Shown here: piece by piece, positions 20,461 through 28,444 of the stretch
Layout: every line of letters starts with the position of its first letter
Position numbering within the stretch: position 1 is the stretch's first letter
Assembly (NCBI GenBank): GCA_946628545.1
Contig: CAMOWU010000021.1
Coordinates: 1-39,444 of the forward strand
Direction: 5' to 3'
Source: an uncultured Bacteroides sp.
GTDB taxonomy: Bacteria > Bacteroidota > Bacteroidia > Bacteroidales > Bacteroidaceae
DNA length: 39,444 bases
Translations under genes and position numbers: made by a program
The notes under the pieces: model-generated
Seen by the model: the letters and a program-made list of their open reading frames with translations, nothing else
Databases searched by the model: none
Told to the model about the DNA's origin: nothing

Positions 20461-20901
20461 TTATTTACCAGGGAATTCTCCTTTTACAGTGATACCCATG
20501 CTCCTTGCTGTACCAGCAATCATTGACATGGCAGACTCTATAGTGAAGCAATTCAAGTCGGGCATCTTGTCCTCTGCGATGGCACGAACCTGATCCCATG
20601 TCACTGAGGCAACCTTCTTGCGGTTGGGCTCAGCTGAACCAGATTTCACCTTGGCAGCCTCAAGAAGCTGAATTGCTGCAGGAGGAGTCTTAACCACAAA
20701 GTCGTATGACTTGTCTGTGTAGTAAGTGATGACAACAGGAAGCACCTTGCCGGCCTTGTCCTGAGTTCTGGCGTTGAACTGCTTGCAGAAATCCATGATG
20801 TTGATACCCTTGGAACCCAATGCGGGACCTACTGGAGGGGATGGATTTGCAGCGCCACCTTTAATCTGTAATTTGATTAATCCAGCAACTTCTTTAGCCA
20901 T
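20461..20901 (-). CDS. rplK: Ribosomal protein L11
   Basis: L11 (146 residues) binds the GTPase-associated centre of 23S rRNA. The proline-rich N-terminal motif is intact: [20 protein letters not shown] followed by [12 protein letters not shown]. The C-terminal RNA-binding domain ends with [19 protein letters not shown]. It lies 61 bp after nusG and 20 bp before rplA. Confidence 0.97.
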   Translation of the reverse strand: MAKEVAGLIKLQIKGGAANPSPPVGPALGSKGINIMDFCKQFNARTQDKAGKVLPVVITYYTDKSYDFVVKTPPAAIQLLEAAKVKSGSAEPNRKKVASVTWDQVRAIAEDKMPDLNCFTIESAMSMIAGTARSMGITVKGEFPGK

Positions 20902-20962
20902 TTTGTGATAATGATTTTTATATTAATTTGATGCGGAACAACGTGCCGTAACAGCTTACACG

Positions 20963-21544
20963 CTATTCCTTTCCCACTTGTGAAAAGTCAAGTTCTACGG
21001 GTGTCGTGCGACCGAAAATCTTCACCGCAACCTTCAGTTTCTTCTTCTCTTCGTTCACCTCTTCAATCGTACCGTCGAAACCGCTGAAAGGACCATCGCT
21101 GACCTTGATGGCATCACCAATATGGAAATCATACTGGATGGTGGTCTCCATCTCCTCGGATGCACCCAACAGACGACCAACTTCACTGTCACGAAGAGGC
21201 ATAGGTTCATTACTACCGCGCTCAGCGCTCAGAAATCCAAGCACGTTAGGAGTATTGCGCAACAATGACTGGATCGCACCATCCATCTTGTAATGTTTTC
21301 CGTTCTTGTCGTGGGTCACAACAACCTCGACCTCAACCAAAACATAACCAGACAGCAAAGTACGTTCTTTGACCACACGCTTGTTGTTGGTGGTCTTCTG
21401 ATACTTCTCAGTGGGTACAAGAACCTGTGGTACTTGTTCCTCCAGCCCGTGGTTCTTCACGTTCAGGTCAATGTATTCCTTGACCTTACCTTCTTTACCA
21501 CTGATAGCTTTAAGGACATACCACTTCTTCAATGTCTCAGCCAT
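20963..21544 (-). CDS. nusG: Transcription termination/antitermination factor NusG
   Basis: NusG (193 residues) binds RNA polymerase at the clamp and links it to Rho or the leading ribosome. The NGN domain begins KKWYVLKAISGKEGKVKEY and includes LVPTEKYQKTTNNKRV and LLSGYVLVEVEV. The KOW domain is recognisable as GDAIKVSDGPFSGFDGTIEEVN. It sits 17 bp after secE and before rplK. The housekeeping position and full KOW motif argue against a specialised UpxY/LoaP-type paralogue. Confidence 0.96.
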   Translation of the reverse strand: MAETLKKWYVLKAISGKEGKVKEYIDLNVKNHGLEEQVPQVLVPTEKYQKTTNNKRVVKERTLLSGYVLVEVEVVVTHDKNGKHYKMDGAIQSLLRNTPNVLGFLSAERGSNEPMPLRDSEVGRLLGASEEMETTIQYDFHIGDAIKVSDGPFSGFDGTIEEVNEEKKKLKVAVKIFGRTTPVELDFSQVGKE

Positions 21545-21561
21545 ATCCGCAATTACACTTT

Positions 21562-21759
21562 TTACCTAAAGAGTGAATAAACAAGACCCATAAACTTCTC
21601 AAAGACGAAGTCCATCGCAAAAACTATCAGGGCTATGATAATGGAAGCATATAAAACTATCAATGCCGTGTTAGTAAGTTCTTTCAACGATGGCCATGTG
21701 ACTTTATGAACAAGTTCATCGTAGGAATCTTTACAATACTGTACTATACTTTTAAACAT
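21562..21759 (-). CDS. secE: Preprotein translocase subunit SecE
   Basis: This is a 65-residue single-helix SecE of the short type. The amphipathic N-terminal part (YCKDSYDELVHKVTWPSLKE, with the conserved VTWP) is followed by one membrane helix, NTALIVLYASIIIALIVFAMD. SecE clamps SecY in the translocon. It lies between tRNA-Trp and nusG as in most Bacteroidetes. Confidence 0.95.
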   Translation of the reverse strand: MFKSIVQYCKDSYDELVHKVTWPSLKELTNTALIVLYASIIIALIVFAMDFVFEKFMGLVYSLFR

Positions 21760-21775
21760 AATTCTTACACTTTAG

Positions 21776-21848
21776 CACGGGAAGAGAGACTCGAACTCCC
21801 GACACCTGGTTTTGGAGACCAGTGCTCTACCAACTGAGCTATTCCCGT
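21776..21848 (-). tRNA. tRNA-Trp (CCA)
   Basis: The 73-nt cloverleaf has an ACGGGAA/TTCCCGT acceptor stem, a D arm (AGCTCAGTTGGTAGAGC), anticodon loop CTCCAAA reading CCA, and the T loop GTTCGAGTC. CCA is not encoded: the bases after the discriminator G are CTA. It lies between tuf and secE in the same transcript. Confidence 0.97.
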
Positions 21849-21853
21849 AATTA

Positions 21854-21885
21854 GGATGGCTGCCTTCAGCTGACGACAGCCATCC
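21854..21885 (-). other. Hairpin between tuf and tRNA-Trp
   Basis: GGATGGCTG and CAGCCATCC form a 9-bp stem around a 14-nt loop that contains TCAGCTGA. No T run follows, so processing or partial termination after the highly expressed tuf is more likely than a full stop. Confidence 0.6.
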
Positions 21886-21934
21886 TTGTATTTGAGTGTC
21901 ACGGCATCATGCCGAAACGTTCTTGAGACTACGA

Positions 21935-23128
21935 TTAATCGTCAAGAATCTCAGTGATCTGGCCAGAACCAACTGTACGACCACCTTCGCGGATAGCGAA
22001 ACGAAGACCTACGTTGATTGCAACTGCGTAGATGAGGTCAACCACGATCTCTACGTTGTCGCCTGGCATTACCATCTCAACGCCCTCTGGAAGTGAAATC
22101 TCACCTGTGCAGTCCATTGTGCGGAGGTAGAACTGTGGACGGTAGTGGTTCTTGAATGGAGTGTGACGACCACCCTCTTCCTTCTTCAGAACGTAGATCG
22201 AAGCCTTGAACTTCTTGTGAGGAGTGATGACACCCGGGTGAGTGATCACCATACCACGCTTCACCTCGTTCTTCTCAATACCACGGAGGAGCAGACCTAC
22301 GTTATCACCAGCCTCACCCTCATCGAGGATCTTGCGGAACATCTCAACACCAGTTACCACTGACTTGTTGTCCTCACCAAGACCGAGAAGCTGAACAGCG
22401 TCACCGATCTTCACGCGGCCAGTCTCAATACGACCTGTAGCCACTGTACCACGACCTGTGATAGAGAACACGTCCTCAACAGGCATCAAGAATGGCTTAT
22501 CAACGTCGCGCTGTGGCTCCTGAATCCAGTTGTCAACTGCATCCATCAGCTCCATCACCTTGTCTTCCCACTCAGGTACACCGTTCAAGGCACCAAGAGC
22601 AGAACCGCGGATGAATGGAGTGTCCTCCTCAAACCCGTACTGAGCGAGCAGGTCCTGCATTTCCATCTCTACGAGGTCGAGCATCTCAGGATCGTCAACA
22701 GCGTCGCACTTGTTGATGAACACAACCAAACGAGGAACGTTCACCTGGCGGGCCAGAAGGATGTGCTCGCGAGTCTGAGGCATAGGACCGTCAGTTGCGG
22801 CAACTACGATGATAGCACCGTCCATCTGAGCAGCACCTGTTACCATGTTCTTCACATAGTCAGCGTGTCCCGGGCAGTCAACGTGAGCATAGTGACGCTT
22901 TGCAGTCTCATACTCTACGTGAGCGGTGTTGATAGTGATACCACGCTCTTTCTCCTCAGGAGCGTTGTCAATCTGGTCGAAAGACTTGATCTTACCCTCA
23001 TTACCAGCTACGCGCTTGGAAAGCACGAGAGTGATGGCGGCAGTCAAGGTAGTCTTACCGTGGTCAACGTGACCGATGGTTCCGATGTTAACGTGCGGTT
23101 TCGTACGTTCGAATTTCTCTTTTGCCAT
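21935..23128 (-). CDS. tuf: Elongation factor Tu
   Basis: EF-Tu (397 residues) delivers aminoacyl-tRNA to the ribosome using GTP. The GTP-binding motifs are all present: GHVDHGKTT (P loop), [12 protein letters not shown] (G3), NKCD (G4) and GSALGAL (G5). Domains 2 and 3 follow normally ([33 protein letters not shown]). It is embedded between tRNA genes; tRNA-Thr(GGU) ends 138 bp upstream. No promoter matching the consensus was seen in that gap, so expression probably comes from the tRNA promoter at 23654-23684. Confidence 0.98.
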   Translation of the reverse strand: MAKEKFERTKPHVNIGTIGHVDHGKTTLTAAITLVLSKRVAGNEGKIKSFDQIDNAPEEKERGITINTAHVEYETAKRHYAHVDCPGHADYVKNMVTGAAQMDGAIIVVAATDGPMPQTREHILLARQVNVPRLVVFINKCDAVDDPEMLDLVEMEMQDLLAQYGFEEDTPFIRGSALGALNGVPEWEDKVMELMDAVDNWIQEPQRDVDKPFLMPVEDVFSITGRGTVATGRIETGRVKIGDAVQLLGLGEDNKSVVTGVEMFRKILDEGEAGDNVGLLLRGIEKNEVKRGMVITHPGVITPHKKFKASIYVLKKEEGGRHTPFKNHYRPQFYLRTMDCTGEISLPEGVEMVMPGDNVEIVVDLIYAVAINVGLRFAIREGGRTVGSGQITEILDD

Positions 23129-23266
23129 AGCTTAAATTAAATTTCTTATTGTTATTGTTATTTGATTCTTCATACTACAGTGAGGCGTTCTGCCTTGAGC
23201 ATGTCCGCGAAAAAAACCGCAGTTCCGGTAAGCATTCACCTTTCTTTAGTATCATTCATTGCTTGG

Positions 23267-23338
<72 letters not shown>

Positions 23339-23402
23339 ATGTATATTTGGCTGGAATTACCCTTAACCTTCTTTTCTTACTGAGGAATGTGTCCTGAGTG
23401 GG

Positions 23403-23485
23403 TGGGCACAGATGGATTCGAACCACCGAAGGCGAAAGCCAGCAGATTTACAGTCTGCCCCATTTGGCCACTCTGGAATATGCCC
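23403..23485 (-). tRNA. tRNA-Tyr (GUA)
   Basis: This is an 83-nt class II tRNA with acceptor GGGCATA/TGTGCCC, anticodon loop CTGTAAA (anticodon GTA), a long variable arm (TGGCTTTCGCCTTC region) and T loop GTTCGAATC. The discriminator is A. It lies between the two threonine tRNAs. Confidence 0.96.
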
Positions 23486-23491
23486 TCCTCT

Positions 23492-23555
23492 TTTTGAGCC
23501 TCTTGTCGGAGTGGCTGTGCCGATCCGCCAAGTTTCTTTTGAGCCTCTTGTCGGA
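23492..23555 (-). repeat. Direct duplication of the 3' end of tRNA-Thr(UGU)
   Basis: A 19-bp identical sequence occurs at 23537-23555, where it spans the 3' acceptor strand and part of the T arm of tRNA-Thr(UGU), and again at 23492-23510, 45 bp further along the transcript. The second copy has no cloverleaf of its own, so it is a fragment. Confidence 0.8.
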
Positions 23556-23615
23556 TTCGAACCAACGACCCCGAGATTACAAATCACGTGCTCTGGCCAA
23601 CTGAGCTAAAGAGGC
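23542..23615 (-). tRNA. tRNA-Thr (UGU)
   Basis: The 74-nt cloverleaf has acceptor GCCTCTT/AAGAGGC, D arm GCTCAGTTGGCCAGAGC, anticodon loop TTTGTAA (anticodon TGT) and T loop GTTCGAATC. The anticodon stem CGTGA/TCTCG has a T-T mismatch in the middle. It is the first gene of the tRNA-tuf-rpoBC operon. Confidence 0.94.
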
Positions 23616-23618
23616 GTA

Positions 23619-23653
23619 CACCCTTCGCACGGAGCCTCCGTGCGAAACGGGTG
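23619..23653 (-). other. Strong hairpin at the 5' end of the tRNA-tuf operon transcript
   Basis: TTCGCACGGA pairs perfectly with TCCGTGCGAA (23624-23633 / 23637-23646), and outer CACCC/GGGTG pairs extend it. It begins right after the predicted transcription start and ends a few bases before tRNA-Thr(UGU). It may protect the leader, guide 5' processing, or act in regulation. Confidence 0.65.
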
Positions 23654-23684
23654 CAAATTTAGACATTATTTTTGAGATGACAAA
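23654..23684 (-). promoter_or_regulatory. Promoter of the tRNA-tuf-secE-nusG-rpl-rpo operon
   Basis: On the minus strand TTTG (23681-23684), a 19-bp spacer and TAAATTTG (23654-23661) form a full consensus Bacteroidetes promoter. It is the only such match I found between hpf and rpoC, so it may drive the whole 13-kb operon. Confidence 0.75.
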
Positions 23685-23703
23685 AAAAATCCGGGATTTT
23701 TTT
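23682..23703 (-). terminator. Probable weak terminator of hpf
   Basis: Just after the hpf stop the minus strand reads A-run, ATCCCGGAT, T-run, a mostly A-T stem with a 3-nt loop and a natural U tail. The U tail overlaps the -33 TTTG of the tRNA promoter. Confidence 0.4.
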
Positions 23704-23707
23704 CATT

Positions 23708-24001
23708 CTATCTCTGTTTTTCCTTGTATTTGGAGATTTGGCGTTCCAAAGCCTCCAGTGTAGTAGTCGTTGCTTCTTCGAATGTGTCGCTCACCTTCGT
23801 GGCAAAAAGTTCCTCTCCAGGAAGAGCCACCTTGATGTCCACCTGCTTGTTGTGGGCCGTCTCGGGTTTCACGACCTTTAATGACACCTCTACCTTTCTT
23901 ATATCGTTACTCAACTTCTCCAGTTTACTTGCCTTCTTCTGGATGAAATCCTGAAGCTTGTCGGTAGCTTCGAATTTGATTGCCTTGATACTTAATTCCA
24001 T
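23708..24001 (-). CDS. hpf: Ribosome hibernation promoting factor (short HPF/YfiA type)
   Basis: This 97-residue protein is the short form of the HPF/RaiA family, which binds the 30S decoding region in stationary phase and silences ribosomes. The fold is visible as an N-terminal strand MELSIKAIKFEATDKLQDFI, the helix KKASKLEKL, the strands VEVSLKVVKPE and KQVDIKVALPGEELFATK, and a final helix EEATTTTLEALERQISKYK. It lacks the C-terminal dimerisation domain of long HPF. It follows the xerC-like gene after 35 bp, in the usual Bacteroidetes rpsU-xerC-hpf set. Confidence 0.93.
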   Translation of the reverse strand: MELSIKAIKFEATDKLQDFIQKKASKLEKLSNDIRKVEVSLKVVKPETAHNKQVDIKVALPGEELFATKVSDTFEEATTTTLEALERQISKYKEKQR

Positions 24002-24036
24002 AATATCTCTGTTTTATTGGTTATAGTCGCGGACTT

Positions 24037-24930
24037 TCATCCTCGAGGATGAGCGTCCTTATACACATTCTTCAATTCTTCGAAAGATGTATGAGTATAA
24101 ACCTCTGTGGTGCGCAGGCTGGCATGTCCAAGCAGATTCTGAATGGCGACGAGGTCGGCCTTGTGGTTGAGCATCGTGGTGGCGAAAGTGTGCCGCAACA
24201 CGTGCGGGCTCCGCTTACTGATGCTTGTCACCTCTGTGAGATAGGATTTCACCAACCTCTCAACCTTGCTACGGCTCACCGCCTTGCCTTGGTTGCCGAG
24301 GAAGAAACTGTCGTCGCGCTGGGCGAATTCCTGGTCGCGCAAGCTCATATAGGCTTGCATGGCCTCGCACAGATCTTCCCCGAAAGGGATGATGCGCTGC
24401 TTGTTGCGTTTGCCTGTCACCTTGATGCTCTTGGCGCCGAAGTCGATGTCGCGGTCTTTCAGACCCAGTAATTCGGCGATTCGCATTCCTGTGTCGTAAA
24501 ACATCAGGATGATGAGCCGGTCGCGCTGCCCAGCGTAGTCGGCAGTGAAATGATTGCCATCCAGCAGTTCGTCCATCTCGACTTCTTTTAGAAAAGAAGG
24601 AAGTGGCTTACCCCTTTTCGGACCGGTGATGTTGCGGGCAGGATTCTTCTCGGCCAGCCCCATCAGCACCAAGTAATGGTAAAAGGTCCGCACTGCGCTG
24701 AGCTTTCGGTTGACGGAAGAGGCTTTCATCTTGCCTTTGTCAAGGCAGTGGACAATCCATGCCCTCACGACATCAGCATCTACCGTCTGCCATGTGATGC
24801 TTTCATTCAATTCCTCACAAAAGGCTGCAAATTCCTTGATGTCGGTACCGTAGCTCTCTACAGTCCTCGCGGAATAGTTGCGCTCCGATTTGAGATACTC
24901 CAAGAATGAATCATAACAGGTCTGCTCCAT
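24037..24930 (-). CDS. xerC: Tyrosine recombinase, XerC/XerD family
   Basis: This 297-residue recombinase has the SAM-like N-terminal core-binding domain (1-100) and a complete catalytic set: R150 (TGMRIAELLGL), K174 (VTGKRNK), H243 and R246 (SPHVLRHTFAT), H269 (LLGHASLRTTEVY) and the nucleophile Y278. Chromosomal XerC/D act with FtsK at dif to resolve dimers. The fixed position between rpsU and hpf, and the lack of other mobile genes, support the housekeeping role over an integrase. Whether it is the XerC or XerD partner cannot be told from this window, and no dif-like site was recognised nearby. The gap to rpsU is 103 bp. Confidence 0.88.
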   Translation of the reverse strand: MEQTCYDSFLEYLKSERNYSARTVESYGTDIKEFAAFCEELNESITWQTVDADVVRAWIVHCLDKGKMKASSVNRKLSAVRTFYHYLVLMGLAEKNPARNITGPKRGKPLPSFLKEVEMDELLDGNHFTADYAGQRDRLIILMFYDTGMRIAELLGLKDRDIDFGAKSIKVTGKRNKQRIIPFGEDLCEAMQAYMSLRDQEFAQRDDSFFLGNQGKAVSRSKVERLVKSYLTEVTSISKRSPHVLRHTFATTMLNHKADLVAIQNLLGHASLRTTEVYTHTSFEELKNVYKDAHPRG

Positions 24931-25033
24931 CTACTTTCTTTCGTTTGATGATGCAAATTAGTTATTTTTCTTGGAAAAACAATCAAAGATGAGTAAAAAA
25001 TTAACTTTATTTGAAAAATTTCACTGTTTCGCC

Positions 25034-25225
25034 TTACTCCTCGTTTCTGTGGAGCTGGTTCACATAGATGGCATGCTGCATCTTCACGCGCTTGGTCACC
25101 GATGGCTTCTCAAACTCTCTGCGACGTCTCACTTCTTTCACGATGCCTGTTCTTTCTGCCTTTCTCTTGAACTTCTTGAGGGCTCTCTCGATGTTTTCGC
25201 CCTCTTTTACAGGTACAATAATCAT
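25034..25225 (-). CDS. rpsU: Ribosomal protein S21
   Basis: S21 (63 residues) is a small basic 30S protein near the anti-Shine-Dalgarno end of 16S rRNA. Typical segments are MIIVPVKEGENIERALKKFK and VKEVRRRREFEKPSVTK. In Bacteroidetes S21 has been implicated in hiding the anti-Shine-Dalgarno sequence. It is the first gene of the rpsU-xerC-hpf group with a full consensus promoter upstream. Confidence 0.95.
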   Translation of the reverse strand: MIIVPVKEGENIERALKKFKRKAERTGIVKEVRRRREFEKPSVTKRVKMQHAIYVNQLHRNEE

Positions 25226-25286
25226 TTAATTTGAATTTTTATTGGTTTTTTATTAACTGATCAAGTGGTTTTTATCCACTGGACGG

Positions 25287-25318
25287 CAAAATTACAACTT
25301 ATTTACGACACTAACAAA
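25287..25318 (-). promoter_or_regulatory. Promoter of rpsU-xerC-hpf
   Basis: On the minus strand TTTG (25315-25318), a 20-bp spacer and TAATTTTG (25287-25294) match the Bacteroidetes consensus. The leader to rpsU would be about 55-60 nt and includes a small inverted repeat, CCAGTGGATAAAAACCACTTG. Confidence 0.75.
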
Positions 25319-25353
25319 ACTTTCTGGGAAAAAAGTTCCGAAACATGTCCTTT

Positions 25354-26769
25354 TCATGCCTCAACGTCGGCAATCTTACCATTTCGCTTCAAATTTTCCA
25401 CAAAAACATCTACTTTGTGGAGTTCCTGAGGGATGTCGATGCTCTGGGGGCAATGAGGGGAGCACTGACCACAACCGATGCAGTGGTCGGCCTGGCGAAG
25501 ACGGGGCACACTGCGGTCGTAGCCCACAAGGAAAGCGCGGCGTTGCTTATTGTACTCGGCTGAACGGCGATGGGTGGGCATGTTGTCTTCCTTGATGCAC
25601 TTGTTGTAGTGGGAGAAGATGGCGGGGATGTTGATGCCATAGGGACAGGGCATGCAGTAGTTGCACTCATTGCAGGGGATGGTCTTCAGGTTGAAGATGT
25701 CCTCGGCAATGTCCATCAGGAATTCATGCTCTTCGGGGGTGATGGGGGTCAATGGGGAGTAGGTGCGGATATTCTCTACCAGATGTTCCATATAGGTCAT
25801 GCCGCTCAGCACTGTCAGCACCTTCTCGGGGGTGCCGGCAAAACGGAAGGCCCATGCAGCCACGCTGTCCTCGGGACGACGGGCTTTCAGTTTGGCGACA
25901 ATCGGGTCGGGCACATTGGCAAGGCGGCCACCAAGCAGAGGTTCCATAATCACCGAAGGAATACCTCTTTTCTCCAGTTCACCATAAAGATAAACTGCGT
26001 CGGTGTTGCTGGAGTTGATCTCATTGGCGAGGTTCCAGTCCAGGTAGTTGAGCTCAATCTGAACGAAATCCCAATGGTAGCGGCCTTCGTCGTGCCACTG
26101 CAACAACTGGTCGAAGACCGAGACAGCGCCATGATAGGAGAAACCGAGATTGCGGATGCGGCCTTTCTCCTTCTGCTCCACCAGCCAGTCGAGAATGCCA
26201 TTGTCCATAAAGCGGGTGTTGAACTCGTCCATGCCGCTGCCACCTATGGCATGGAGCAGCAGGTAGTCGATGTAATCGACCTGCAGGTACTTCAGAGAGT
26301 TCTCGAACATCTCCATCGACTCTTTCCTGGGCCAGGTGGCAGGACTGAAGTTCGACATCTTGGTGGCGACGAAATACTTGTCGCGAGGGTGGCGGTGAAG
26401 GGCGATGCCCGTAGCTTCTTCCGAACGGCCCTGGCAATAGGCGGGGGAGGTGTCGAAATAGTTGACGCCATGCTCAATGGCGTAATCGACCTGCTTGTTC
26501 ACCATCTCCTGGTCGATGGCGGCGTCGGGATGGTCGCGCTCGGTGCCACCACCCACCACAGGAAGGCGCATCATGCCGTAACCCAGAAGCGACACACGAT
26601 CGCCAGTGTTGGGGCTGGTGCGGAAGGTCATCTTGCCTTTCTCGCCTTCCTGCTGCGAGGCTGTTGTCTGTCCGTCCTTGCCGCTACAAGCAACCAAGCC
26701 GGCGGAAGCGGCCACCACACCACCTCCAAGCAACTTGAAAAAATCCCTGCGGTTAATGATTTTGCTCAT
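25354..26769 (-). CDS. Tat-exported aldo/keto reductase with two C-terminal 4Fe-4S clusters
   Basis: I start at 26769 (471 residues) because MSKIINRRDFFKLLGGG is a twin-arginine signal, followed by a lipobox-like GLVAC at 24-28, so the product is probably a folded, exported lipoprotein. The aldo/keto reductase barrel carries the full catalytic tetrad: D106, Y111 (NYFDTSPAYCQG), K137 (VATK) and H173 (LLLHAIGG). The C-terminal ferredoxin-like domain has C366/369/372/375 (CNECNYCMPCPYG) and C430/433/436/440 (CIGCGQCSPHCP). Such Fe-S reductases occur in anaerobes with unknown substrates. NADPH is not expected in the periplasm, so electrons may instead come through the clusters from the upstream polyferredoxin. 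It is the last gene of the tatA-tatC cluster, 114 bp after the polyferredoxin gene. Confidence 0.85.
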   Translation of the reverse strand: MSKIINRRDFFKLLGGGVVAASAGLVACSGKDGQTTASQQEGEKGKMTFRTSPNTGDRVSLLGYGMMRLPVVGGGTERDHPDAAIDQEMVNKQVDYAIEHGVNYFDTSPAYCQGRSEEATGIALHRHPRDKYFVATKMSNFSPATWPRKESMEMFENSLKYLQVDYIDYLLLHAIGGSGMDEFNTRFMDNGILDWLVEQKEKGRIRNLGFSYHGAVSVFDQLLQWHDEGRYHWDFVQIELNYLDWNLANEINSSNTDAVYLYGELEKRGIPSVIMEPLLGGRLANVPDPIVAKLKARRPEDSVAAWAFRFAGTPEKVLTVLSGMTYMEHLVENIRTYSPLTPITPEEHEFLMDIAEDIFNLKTIPCNECNYCMPCPYGINIPAIFSHYNKCIKEDNMPTHRRSAEYNKQRRAFLVGYDRSVPRLRQADHCIGCGQCSPHCPQSIDIPQELHKVDVFVENLKRNGKIADVEA

Positions 26770-26883
26770 CTTGATTGTATCTGTTTTTTTGAAGCGTAAC
26801 CATATCGGCAACAAAGGATAGTCGCACGTGTTCACGCTCTTCTTGATTACATTATATATTAAGAAAGGGAAGCGTGCCTTGCA

Positions 26884-28365
26884 TCACACTTCCTTATGCA
26901 CTTCATGCCCTTCCACATAGATGGCAGTGAAAGGACGGGCTGGACACAGGTTCTCACAGGCACCGCAACCGATGCAGCGAGACTCGTTGACAGCTGGCAC
27001 CATCGGGGAGAGTTCGTCGTTCTCGTCGAGCTGGACCATCGTGATGGCACCTACGGGGCAGTGACGCTCGCAGTTGCCACACTCCACTCCATCTACCACT
27101 GGGATGCAGTTTTTCTTCACCCACACGGCATGACCGATCTGGGTGCTCGACTTCACTGCCAAGCTGATCGGACGGATGGCACCTGCCGGACAGACACTGG
27201 AACATTCGTTGCACTCAGGGCGGCAGTAGCCGCGCTCGTACGACATCGTGGGCTGCATCAGGGTCAGAAGATTGGCGGAGGGACGAAGCACGTCGTTGGG
27301 ACAGGCCGACACGCACAACTGACAGGCGGTGCAGTGTTTGGCCATATTGGAGGCGGAGATGGAACCGGGAGGGGTGATGGGGGTGGAGCGTTCCACGATA
27401 GCCTTATCCTCTATCTTGGCCAGACCACCATCCACTTTCTTCTTCTCCTGGGCAAGCACAGCGGCTGTAGTGGCCAGGGCGGAGGCTACCAGGAAAGAAC
27501 GGCGACCCTGATCGACGGGTTCTGAGGCAGTCTTCTTGGCCTTGGCGACCAATCTGACGGGGGCGTAGGAGATGGCGTGTTTCTTGTCGCACTTGTCGAT
27601 ACAGTTGCCACAAACCACACAACGGCTGTAATCCACCGTATAGTTCTTGAAGTCGATGCAGGCGGCTTTGCAAGAGCGGGCACACTTGCCGCACTTGATG
27701 CACTCGTTCTCGTCGATCTTGATGCGCAACCAAGAAAAACGGGCGAAAAGGCTGAGGAAAGTGCCGACAGGACAAATGGTGTTGCAGTAGGTGCGGCCAT
27801 TGCGGTAGGCGAGCACAAACAGCACGACGAACGTCACGGCGGAAATGATGAACGTGGGCAGGCTACGGAGCCAAATGTCGATTGAGGAGAAAGCGTAACT
27901 GCCTCGTTGCTCGGCCCAACTGGCCAAAGCATTGTTGGCGAGTTCCACCAAAGGACGAAACAGGTTGTTGGCAATACGGCCAAAGGAACTGTAAGGGGCA
28001 AGCAGAGCGACCAAGGAACCTAAACCTGCCAACAGGGCGATGATGAAAAAAAACAGCACCACATAGCGCAGCACGTTCTTGGCCTTGGAGTAGGAATACT
28101 TGTTCTTCTTGAAGTTGAAACGGGCCATCACATCCTGCATCACACCCAAGGGACAAATTACAGAACAATACATCCGGCCGAAAACCAAGGTCAGCAACAA
28201 CAAACCCACCACAACAAGAAGGTTCATGGCCAGCAAAGCCGGCAGAAACTGGATCTTGGCCATCCAACCAAACAAATGGCGGGTGGTGTCGGTCAGGTCG
28301 AGGAAAAGCAAGGTGACCATAACAAACGACACAATCGCCAAGATGATTCGTGTTTTTCTTAACAT
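26884..28365 (-). CDS. Membrane polyferredoxin: NapH-NapG-like fusion with an internal Tat signal
   Basis: In this 493-residue protein, residues 1-190 have four membrane helices and two CX3CP motifs (C67/C71, YCSVICP; C194/C198, YCNTICP), the hallmark of NapH/MauN/CcoG-type proteins. Two 4Fe-4S motifs follow (C222-C232 and C249-C259). At 287-306 comes QGRRSFLVASALATTAAVLA, a twin-arginine signal inside the protein. After it lie four more 4Fe-4S sites (C345-355, C381-392, C420-436, C464-474), the arrangement of NapG. In the nitrate-reductase system NapH and NapG are separate and pass quinol electrons outward. No napA is present here. The neighbouring Fe-S aldo/keto reductase is the obvious partner, by inference. 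tatC ends 79 bp upstream. Confidence 0.85.
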   Translation of the reverse strand: MLRKTRIILAIVSFVMVTLLFLDLTDTTRHLFGWMAKIQFLPALLAMNLLVVVGLLLLTLVFGRMYCSVICPLGVMQDVMARFNFKKNKYSYSKAKNVLRYVVLFFFIIALLAGLGSLVALLAPYSSFGRIANNLFRPLVELANNALASWAEQRGSYAFSSIDIWLRSLPTFIISAVTFVVLFVLAYRNGRTYCNTICPVGTFLSLFARFSWLRIKIDENECIKCGKCARSCKAACIDFKNYTVDYSRCVVCGNCIDKCDKKHAISYAPVRLVAKAKKTASEPVDQGRRSFLVASALATTAAVLAQEKKKVDGGLAKIEDKAIVERSTPITPPGSISASNMAKHCTACQLCVSACPNDVLRPSANLLTLMQPTMSYERGYCRPECNECSSVCPAGAIRPISLAVKSSTQIGHAVWVKKNCIPVVDGVECGNCERHCPVGAITMVQLDENDELSPMVPAVNESRCIGCGACENLCPARPFTAIYVEGHEVHKEV

Positions 28366-28395
28366 AGTCTATATCAACTTTGAATTACGTTTTTT

Positions 28396-28443
28396 ATCGT
28401 TTAATCGTTTATTCGTTTATCCGTTCATCCGTTTATCCGTCGA
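28396..28443. repeat. 8-bp tandem repeat between tatC and the polyferredoxin gene
   Basis: Six consecutive 8-bp units (ATCGTTTA twice, then TTCGTTTA, TCCGTTCA, TCCGTTTA and TCCGTCGA) run up to the tatC stop codon. Copy number could vary between strains. No secondary structure is obvious. Confidence 0.75.
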
Positions 28444-28444
28444 A

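Noticed and set aside
23363-23609. Short ORFs across the tRNA-Tyr and tRNA-Thr genes
   Set aside because: They translate tRNA sequence; the repeated RGSK-type peptide reflects the duplicated tRNA 3' end.
24037-24930. XerC-like recombinase as an integrase of a mobile island
   Set aside because: It lies in the conserved rpsU-xerC-hpf order with no cargo, att sites or other mobile genes beside it.
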